Both the position numbers and the translations under genes were made by a program. Source: an uncultured Selenomonadaceae bacterium (GTDB lineage: Bacteria; Bacillota_C; Negativicutes; Selenomonadales; Selenomonadaceae). From it: a stretch of 5,818 nt of DNA. Below are positions 1-4,391 of the stretch, in pieces. Each line of letters begins with the position of its first letter. Position 1 is the first letter of the stretch. The DNA is taken from NCBI GenBank assembly GCA_946402475.1, contig CAMIWP010000089.1:1-5818 (forward strand), written 5' to 3'. The notes beneath the pieces were generated by a model. It ran no database searches. It was given only the letters and a program-made list of their open reading frames with translations, and had not been told where the DNA came from.

Positions 1-739
1 ATTTACGGCTAAGGCACCTCTGCTCTCTCCGAAGCCGTTTCTCCAGTCTTTTGACTTTTGAACTCTTATTTATATTCTTGAAAACTCTGCCATCGCTGAC
101 GATAGCAAGGTCTTTCACACCTAAATCTATGCCTATGCCATCTGTCGGCGCAGCATAGCACGACTCCAAATCCTTGTTATACTTGGATTTTGAGTCAATA
201 TCCACCACAACGGAGACATAAAACCGTCCAGCCATATAAGATACTGTACCATTGGTGACTTTAGCCCCCACAGGCAAATAGCCAAACTCTTTAAGCCTGA
301 CCTGTTTCAGCGTAGGTATCATCAGTTTGTGCCGCCATATTACCCAGTCGCCTTTATTATTCTTTGGAAAATACAGCTTCACATCTTGATTAGTTTTCTT
401 CTTGAAGCTCGGAAAACTAGACGTGCCAGAGAAGAATCGCCGAAATGCCTGTTCAGCATTGACTAAAGATTTTTTACGAGCTTTAGAGCCGCACTGGTCA
501 ATCCATGGCAGTTCTTTTTTTAGTTTGTGATTAACATACTTATCAAAATCATTGGCAGTAACAAAATACTTCTGCTTTTCGTCAAGTATGCCGCGTTGAT
601 ACATCTTGTATAATCGGCGGTTATAGGCAATATACTGGTTGTACAAGAATCTTGCTACACCGATAGAGCGGATAATTTTCATTCTCTGTTCTTTATTCGG
701 AACTATCTCCGTTTTGAACGCCTTTAGCAATTGTCTCAT
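1..739 (-). CDS. tnpB: TnpB RNA-guided nuclease of IS607 element, N-terminal part
   Basis: I translated this frame by hand from ATG at 739 to the window edge: 246 codons, open throughout, with the C-terminal part missing. The start MRQLLKAFKTEI is a typical TnpB N-terminus; the next in-frame Met is residue 20, which would cut this conserved stretch. The first RuvC motif, GIDLGVKDLAI, carries the expected catalytic Asp at about residue 205, and the basic KRLEKRLRREQ segment that follows is also usual. TnpB proteins of this family are known to be RNA-guided DNA endonucleases using a guide RNA from the element's right end; the other RuvC residues, zinc finger and guide RNA lie outside the window. 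The gene overlaps the end of tnpA by 47 nt. AAGGGG directly abuts the ATG, too close for a normal ribosome site, so translational coupling to tnpA is likely. Whether the full gene is intact cannot be judged. Confidence 0.88.
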   Translation of the reverse strand, partial: MRQLLKAFKTEIVPNKEQRMKIIRSIGVARFLYNQYIAYNRRLYKMYQRGILDEKQKYFVTANDFDKYVNHKLKKELPWIDQCGSKARKKSLVNAEQAFRRFFSGTSSFPSFKKKTNQDVKLYFPKNNKGDWVIWRHKLMIPTLKQVRLKEFGYLPVGAKVTNGTVSYMAGRFYVSVVVDIDSKSKYNKDLESCYAAPTDGIGIDLGVKDLAIVSDGRVFKNINKSSKVKRLEKRLRREQRCLSRK

Positions 740-1340
740 CCCCTTCAATCTGCTTTTTGTACTTCCGAAGGTCGTAAAGTCTACATGAAAATACATGAAG
801 AATACTTACTATATCCTGTACCAGTTCTTCATGCGGAGACAGTTTCTCATTTTTCACGACAACTATTTCCACGTTAAACTTGTTACAGAATTTCTCAAAC
901 CAGTCAAAGCCAAAACGAACAAATCTATCCTTATGTGATACAAGAATCATTTTGATTTTGTTTTCCATAACTTCGCTCAAAAGCTGGTTCCATTTTTTAC
1001 GGTTATAGTTGAGGCCACTTCCGTAATCTCTAATAATGTCATCAGCTATGAGCCCTTTGGCATTGACATATTGCTGAAGAAAGTCAACTTGATTTTCAAG
1101 GTCATCAGACTGATTTCTAGTGGATACCCTAGTATAAATGACAATCTTTCGAGAATCAGCATCTTTACCAATGCCTTTGAACTGTAGATACTGGTCGTAA
1201 GTATAATACCTTCGATTTGTGGGGGTTCTGTTTGCTACAAGCGTTTTCTCTCTGTCCCAGCGTTGAAGCGTCTTGACAGTGACATTGAGAAGCTCGGCAA
1301 ATTCTTTAGGCTTGTAATTAGTAATATTTGATGTGTTCAT
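693..1340 (-). CDS. tnpA: IS607-family serine recombinase transposase
   Basis: A 215-residue protein, complete and of normal length for the family. Residues about 8-52 form a MerR-like helix-turn-helix (KPKEFAELLNVTVKTLQRWD, then NRRYYTYDQY). Residues about 65-190 are a small serine-recombinase catalytic domain: YTRVST with nucleophile Ser73, LENQ near 81, DYGSGLN near 105-111, HKDRFVRFG at 136-144 with the active-site arginines, then EELVQDIVSILHVFSCRLYDLR. Known IS607 transposases excise the element as a circle and insert it with little target preference. The start at 1340 is preferred over the in-frame ATG at 1382 because GGAGG (1350-1354) sits 9 nt upstream, the promoter lies inside the longer version, and homologous proteins begin close to the helix-turn-helix. 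It overlaps tnpB downstream by 47 nt, so the two form one transcription unit. No inactivating change is seen. Confidence 0.93.
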   Translation of the reverse strand: MNTSNITNYKPKEFAELLNVTVKTLQRWDREKTLVANRTPTNRRYYTYDQYLQFKGIGKDADSRKIVIYTRVSTRNQSDDLENQVDFLQQYVNAKGLIADDIIRDYGSGLNYNRKKWNQLLSEVMENKIKMILVSHKDRFVRFGFDWFEKFCNKFNVEIVVVKNEKLSPHEELVQDIVSILHVFSCRLYDLRKYKKQIEGDETIAKGVQNGDSSE

Positions 1341-1349
1341 GGCTTTGAT

Positions 1350-1354
1350 CCTCC
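1350..1354 (-). promoter_or_regulatory. Ribosome binding site deciding the tnpA start
   Basis: GGAGG lies 9 nt upstream of the ATG at 1340. It decides against the longer reading from 1382, which would start within the promoter. Confidence 0.75.
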
Positions 1355-1382
1355 ATATACACATTATATCACTAATATACAC
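1355..1382 (-). repeat. Two direct copies of GTGTATAT, 20 bp apart
   Basis: Copies at 1355-1362 and 1375-1382 on the minus strand, two helical turns apart, both within the IS left end and around the tnpA -10 box. IS607 transposases bind several short sites at the element ends through the MerR-like domain; a binding or self-repression role here is inference from position. Confidence 0.5.
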
Positions 1383-1391
1383 TTTTGTCTA
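1363..1391 (-). promoter_or_regulatory. Promoter of tnpA-tnpB
   Basis: On the minus strand TAGACA (1386-1391) and a perfect TATAAT (1363-1368) are separated by 17 nt. The predicted start, near 1356, leaves only about 16 nt before the tnpA ATG, so GGAGG falls at the very 5' end of the transcript. Two copies of GTGTATAT, 20 bp apart (1375-1382 and 1355-1362), flank the -10 box and may be transposase binding sites. Confidence 0.72.
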
Positions 1392-1404
1392 TAAAATCAA
1401 TCGC

Positions 1405-2178
1405 TTAAAGTTTCTCCTTCACCGGAAAGAAAAAAGCGGCAAGACCCGAGAGAAGCAGCGTGAGGATGATGGTACGAGTACCCCCGGAAAGCTCCATGAG
1501 CCCCGGCAGATGAACGGCAGCAAAGCTGGCCAGAAAACTCAGGAGGACGAGAACTCCCACGATCTTGTCCCTGCGGGCGGGGGGAATGATGACCGCCAGA
1601 AACATGCCGTAAAGCGCCACGCTCAATGCGCTGACCGCCTCCGGGGGAAGGATGTTCCCCGCCGCGACCCCTGCGGCTGTCCCGACGGACCAACCCGGCA
1701 GGGCCACCAACATGGCGCCGTAATTATAATAGGGATCCAGCCGTCCGGGCCGCGCCACGCTGATGCCGAAGATCTCATCCGTCACGTCAAAGCCCACGAA
1801 AATGCGGTGCCAGATCGAAGTCCCCGGCGCAAATTTCTGGCTCAAGACGCAGCTCATGAGGAGATAGCGGGCGTTGGCCACCAGAGTGATGAGGGCGATC
1901 TCCAAGTAGGCCGCGTCGGCGGCAATGACGGTAAAGCCCGCATACTCCCCGGCGGAGGCGTTGTTGAAGAAACTGGCCAGGAATCCCTGAAAGGGCGTCA
2001 GACCCGCATGCTTCGCCGCGATCCCCAAGGTGAAGGAGACGACGAAATATCCCAGGGCGATGGGCATCCCGTCCCTCACGCCTTCCCTGAGCACCTGCCC
2101 ATGCGTGGCAAGGAATCCCTTCTGCAACGCGGCATCCGCCTCAATTCCGTTCAATGTGCCATCACTTCCTTTTTTCAT
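1405..2178 (-). CDS. azlC: AzlC-family (branched-chain) amino-acid exporter, large subunit
   Basis: A 257-residue hydrophobic membrane protein, full length for AzlC (usually about 220-260). Family features, numbered from the first Met: GMPIALGYFVVSFTLGIAA at 37-55, an AG-containing stretch at 74-90 (ASAGEYAG), LVANARYLLM at 99-108 and DVTDEIFG at 131-138. Hydrophobic segments lie near 38-57, 90-112, 152-176, 183-202, 206-223 and 235-251. AzlC works with the small protein AzlD (BrnFE in Corynebacterium) to export branched-chain amino acids, but related pairs may use other substrates, so the substrate is not fixed. No azlD is visible: the stop is followed within about 20 bp by the IS607 element. 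The end of the gene holds AAGGAG just before its stop, as expected for a coupled downstream gene. The start is uncertain: the ATG at 2178 would make an almost leaderless message, while an in-frame TTG at 2154 has AAGGAAG 10 nt upstream. Confidence 0.87.
   Translation of the reverse strand: MKKGSDGTLNGIEADAALQKGFLATHGQVLREGVRDGMPIALGYFVVSFTLGIAAKHAGLTPFQGFLASFFNNASAGEYAGFTVIAADAAYLEIALITLVANARYLLMSCVLSQKFAPGTSIWHRIFVGFDVTDEIFGISVARPGRLDPYYNYGAMLVALPGWSVGTAAGVAAGNILPPEAVSALSVALYGMFLAVIIPPARRDKIVGVLVLLSFLASFAAVHLPGLMELSGGTRTIILTLLLSGLAAFFFPVKEKL
2165..2171 (-). promoter_or_regulatory. Shine-Dalgarno-like site inside the azlC reading frame
   Basis: AAGGAAG lies within codons 3-5 of the ATG-started reading and 10 nt upstream of an in-frame TTG at 2154. 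With the promoter so close to the ATG, this site could mark the true start and shorten the protein by eight poorly conserved residues. Confidence 0.4.
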
Positions 2179-2186
2179 TGAGCTCT

Positions 2187-2215
2187 AGTATACGTCCTTT
2201 CGGTTCATTTGTAAA
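2187..2215 (-). promoter_or_regulatory. azlC promoter
   Basis: On the minus strand TTTACA (2210-2215), 17 nt, then TATACT (2187-2192); each box matches the consensus at five of six positions. The predicted start is near 2180, only 1-3 nt before the ATG at 2178, which bears on the choice of azlC start codon. Confidence 0.68.
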
Positions 2216-2230
2216 TCGAAAAGAAAATGG

Positions 2231-2254
2231 GGCCTCGAAAGAAAATCTTTGGCC
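2231..2254. repeat. Bulged inverted repeat between the divergent promoters
   Basis: GGCC, TCG, AAAG, a 5-nt gap, then CTTTGGCC: the arms pair as GGCC/AAAG with a 3-nt bulge on the left side. It lies between the -35 boxes of azlC (2210-2215) and the sucrose operon (2264-2269). It is upstream of both starts, so if it matters it is as a DNA-binding site and not an RNA hairpin. It could be chance. Confidence 0.3.
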
Positions 2255-2263
2255 GGAAAAGTA

Positions 2264-2292
2264 TTGACAATCGAGGAGAATCAGAATATCAT
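2264..2292 (+). promoter_or_regulatory. Promoter of the sucrose operon
   Basis: A perfect TTGACA (2264-2269), 17 nt, then TATCAT (2287-2292), five of six to consensus. The start is expected near 2299, inside the palindromic operator, giving an untranslated leader of about 60 nt before the transporter ATG at 2361. Such a strong promoter fits control by repression. Confidence 0.78.
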
Positions 2293-2295
2293 GGT

Positions 2296-2315
2296 GTATG
2301 GAATCGGTTCCATAC
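2296..2315 (+). promoter_or_regulatory. Palindromic operator, probably for a LacI/GalR-type sucrose repressor
   Basis: GTATGGAA, TCGG, TTCCATAC: 8-bp inverted arms around a central CG step. It begins 3 nt after the -10 box and covers the predicted transcription start. The core TGGAATCGGTTCCA has the even-length, CG-centred form of LacI/GalR operators, the family to which sucrose repressors (ScrR) belong. It also partly resembles a catabolite-response (cre) site, with mismatches at the two W positions. The repressor gene is not in the window, so the protein that binds is inferred. An RNA hairpin role is unlikely since transcription begins inside it. Confidence 0.68.
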
Positions 2316-2347
2316 CGTTCCGTTTCAACCGACCATACAGAAACAAC

Positions 2348-2353
2348 AGGAGG
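2348..2353 (+). promoter_or_regulatory. Strong ribosome binding site setting the PTS gene start
   Basis: AGGAGG lies 7 nt upstream of ATG 2361. It decides the start against the in-frame ATG at 2298, which lies in the operator at the predicted transcription start. Confidence 0.88.
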
Positions 2354-2360
2354 AGAAGAC

Positions 2361-4301
2361 ATGAAGGACATTCGTCTCGACAGTCCGCTCAAAGGAAAGC
2401 TCATCGCCTTGAGCGATGTCAAAGACCAGGTTTTTTCCAGCGGCGCCATGGGGCGCGGCGCGGCGGTAGAATCTCCGGAAGGCAAGGTCTTCGCGCCCTT
2501 CGACGGCGAGATCACGGTATTCTTTGACACAAAGCATGCCATCGGCCTGAAGTCCGACGACGGCGTGGAGATCCTCATCCACGTGGGCATGGACACGGTC
2601 AATCTCAAAGGTGAGCATTTCACCGCCCACAAGAGCCAGGGAGACAGGATCCAGAAAGGGGAACTCCTGCTGGAATTCGACGAGCCCGCCATCCGCGAGA
2701 AGTACGATACGACCACTCCCGTGGTGGTGACCAACGCCACAGAGTTCGGAAAGATCACCGTCGTTCTCGACTCCCAGGAGATCGTCTCGGGAGGGGATGC
2801 CTCTTCCGAGGAGTCCGCAGGGGCGGCGTCGGAACCCGCGTCCGGTGCGGCTGCCGCAGATGACGGAGAGTTCGCGGGACTGCCCGACGAACAGCGGGTA
2901 GCGAACCTCATCGCGAAGTACGTGGGCGGCATGGACAACGTGCGGGCGGCAGAGCACTGCGCCACCCGCCTTCGCCTGATCGTCAACGACAAGTCGAAGA
3001 TCCAGGAAAAGTCCGTGGAGAACATCGACGGGGTCAAGGGACAGTTCTTCGCCGCCCAGCAGTACCAGATCATCCTGGGCACGGGCTTCGTGGACAAAGT
3101 CACGGACGAGTTCATCAAGCTCAAGCCCGCCCTTTCGGGAGGCGGCAACAAAGAAGCCGCCTATGAGCAGATGAGCCTCATGCAGAAGGTCTCCCGCACC
3201 CTGGGGGACGTTTTCGTTCCCATCATCCCCGTTCTGGTGGCGACAGGTCTTTTCATGGGCCTTCGGGGAGCCACCCAGAGTCTCGGCACGGAGTTCAGCC
3301 CCAATGTCCTTCTCCTGAGCCAAGTGCTCACGGACACGGCCTTCGCCTTCCTGCCGGCCCTCGTCTGCTGGTCCACCATGAAGAAATTCGGCGGCACCCC
3401 GGTCATCGGCATCGTCCTCGGCCTCATGCTGGTCTTCCCGGCGCTTCCCAACGCCTACGCGGTGGGCGGATTCGCTAACGAGTTGGATGCCATGGGAATG
3501 ACCTGGCAGGAAGCCGCGAAGATCGCGGACTACGCGGGGAAGGTTCCCATTCCCGTGGACATTTTCGGATTCACAGTGCCCCTGGTGGGCTATCAGGGTT
3601 CCGTGCTCCCGGCGCTGGTTCTCGGCATCTTTGCCGCGAAGCTCCAGCATTGGCTCAAGACCTTTGTTCCCGACATCATTGACCTCATCGTGACGCCCTT
3701 CCTCACCCTCTTCATCTCCATGCTTCTCGGGCTTCTGGTGGTGGGGCCCATCATGCACGGCATCGAGCAGGCGGTGTTCGGCGCGGTCCAGGCATTCCTG
3801 GCCATGCCCTTCGGCATCGGCGGCCTTGTGGTGGGCGGCCTGCAGCAGGTCATCGTGGTCTTCGGCGTCCATCACGTGTTCAACGCGCTGGAAGTCCAGC
3901 TTCTGGCCACCACGGGAGTGGATCCCTTCAACGCCATCATCACCGGCGCCATCGTGGCCCAAGGCGGCGCGGCGGTTGCCGTCGCCATGAAGACCAGGGA
4001 CAAGAAAAAACGCGCCCTCTACATCTCCTCGGCGGTTCCCGCCTTCCTGGGCATCACGGAACCCGCCATCTTCGGCATCAACCTCCGCTTCATGAAGCCC
4101 TTCCTCTACGGGCTCGTGGGCGGCGCTTGCGCGGGGACGGTGGCGAGCCTCATGGGCCTTGCGGGAACGGGCATGGGCATCACGGTCATCCCCGGAACCC
4201 TGCTCTACATCAACCAGTTGCCCCAGTATATCCTGGTCAACGTCATCGGCTTTGCCGTTGCCTTTGGCCTGACCTTCACCCTTTTCAAGCCGGAAGAATA
4301 A
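2361..4301 (+). CDS. scrA: Sucrose-type PTS transporter, fused EIIA-EIIB-EIIC
   Basis: A 646-residue membrane protein that would take up sucrose and phosphorylate it to sucrose-6-phosphate using phosphate from HPr. Domains in order: a glucose-type EIIA at about 1-145, with the phosphorylated His74 in ILIHVGMDTV and its partner His59 in KHAIGL; an Ala/Ser/Glu/Gly-rich linker at about 146-172; EIIB at about 177-255, with Cys200 in HCATRLRL; and EIIC from about 272, with GYQGSVLP at 410-417, GVHHVFNALEVQLLATTGVDP near 502-522 and the substrate-site motif GITEP at 564-568. All phosphate-carrying residues are present. The EIIC motifs are those of the sucrose/trehalose/beta-glucoside group; sucrose is favoured because a sucrose-6-phosphate hydrolase follows. 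The A-B-C order is odd, as this group is usually B-C or B-C-A. It starts at 2361 behind AGGAGG, under a strong promoter with an operator. A hairpin lies between it and scrB, 90 nt downstream. Confidence 0.93.
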   Translation: MKDIRLDSPLKGKLIALSDVKDQVFSSGAMGRGAAVESPEGKVFAPFDGEITVFFDTKHAIGLKSDDGVEILIHVGMDTVNLKGEHFTAHKSQGDRIQKGELLLEFDEPAIREKYDTTTPVVVTNATEFGKITVVLDSQEIVSGGDASSEESAGAASEPASGAAAADDGEFAGLPDEQRVANLIAKYVGGMDNVRAAEHCATRLRLIVNDKSKIQEKSVENIDGVKGQFFAAQQYQIILGTGFVDKVTDEFIKLKPALSGGGNKEAAYEQMSLMQKVSRTLGDVFVPIIPVLVATGLFMGLRGATQSLGTEFSPNVLLLSQVLTDTAFAFLPALVCWSTMKKFGGTPVIGIVLGLMLVFPALPNAYAVGGFANELDAMGMTWQEAAKIADYAGKVPIPVDIFGFTVPLVGYQGSVLPALVLGIFAAKLQHWLKTFVPDIIDLIVTPFLTLFISMLLGLLVVGPIMHGIEQAVFGAVQAFLAMPFGIGGLVVGGLQQVIVVFGVHHVFNALEVQLLATTGVDPFNAIITGAIVAQGGAAVAVAMKTRDKKKRALYISSAVPAFLGITEPAIFGINLRFMKPFLYGLVGGACAGTVASLMGLAGTGMGITVIPGTLLYINQLPQYILVNVIGFAVAFGLTFTLFKPEE

Positions 4302-4333
4302 TAGTAAGCCGGTAAGTACATACGCAGAAACAG

Positions 4334-4374
4334 AAAGGAGCCGTTGCGGGACGCATTGCAACAGCTCCTTTTTT
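4334..4374 (+). terminator. Intrinsic terminator or attenuator between scrA and scrB
   Basis: The arms 4334-4347 (AAAGGAGCCGTTGC) and 4358-4371 (GCAACAGCTCCTTT) pair over 14 positions with one C-A mismatch, close a 10-nt loop, and run into six Ts (4369-4374). This is a textbook rho-independent terminator, yet scrB follows 18 nt later on the same strand with no clear promoter of its own. It probably lets part of the transcripts through, or protects the 3' end of the upstream message, lowering scrB relative to the transporter. Confidence 0.85.
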
Positions 4375-4375
4375 C

Positions 4376-4384
4376 AAAAGGAGA
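4376..4384 (+). promoter_or_regulatory. Ribosome binding site of scrB
   Basis: AAAAGGAGA lies just after the T-tract of the terminator and about 8 nt before ATG 4392. Because it falls outside the hairpin stem, any read-through message can be translated freely. Its AAAGGAG equals the start of the left stem arm (4334-4340), so it could in principle compete for pairing with the right arm. Confidence 0.75.
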
Positions 4385-4391
4385 TAGTGAC

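Larger units (their letters stand above)
1..1400 (-). mobile_element. IS607-type insertion sequence, partial (left end and most of the genes)
   Basis: Two overlapping minus-strand genes, a serine recombinase with an N-terminal MerR-like DNA-binding domain followed by tnpB, are the defining content of the IS607 group. The segment is visibly AT-rich against the GC-rich genes to its right, and the change happens at about 1380-1405, just past the stop of azlC. The element continues beyond position 1, so its right end, and any guide RNA region that would lie there, cannot be seen. IS607 elements have no terminal inverted repeats and make no target duplication, so the exact left boundary cannot be read from one copy; the right coordinate given here is approximate. 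Both visible genes look intact, so the element may be active. Confidence 0.87.

Noticed and set aside
1333..2181. A 282-codon plus-strand open frame across the IS edge and azlC
   Set aside because: It spans two unrelated DNA segments and has low-complexity polar composition; the minus strand codes for an AzlC protein.
2301..2314. The operator as a cre site for CcpA
   Set aside because: The CG centre and outer TG/CA fit, but the W positions mismatch; a dedicated LacI-type sucrose repressor is the simpler reading, though cre-like binding is not excluded.
2298..2360. N-terminal extension of the PTS protein from ATG 2298
   Set aside because: That ATG lies within the operator at the predicted transcription start and has no ribosome site; ATG 2361 has AGGAGG at 7 nt.
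2162..3151. A 329-codon minus-strand open frame overlapping the control region and the EIIA-EIIB part
   Set aside because: Ser/Pro-rich shadow with no family features, opposite well-supported PTS domains.
2325..4361. A 678-codon open frame antisense to the PTS gene
   Set aside because: It is His/Glu/Asp/Gly-rich with no recognisable domain and arises from GC-rich codon bias on the other strand. The plus-strand frame shows clear conserved PTS motifs.
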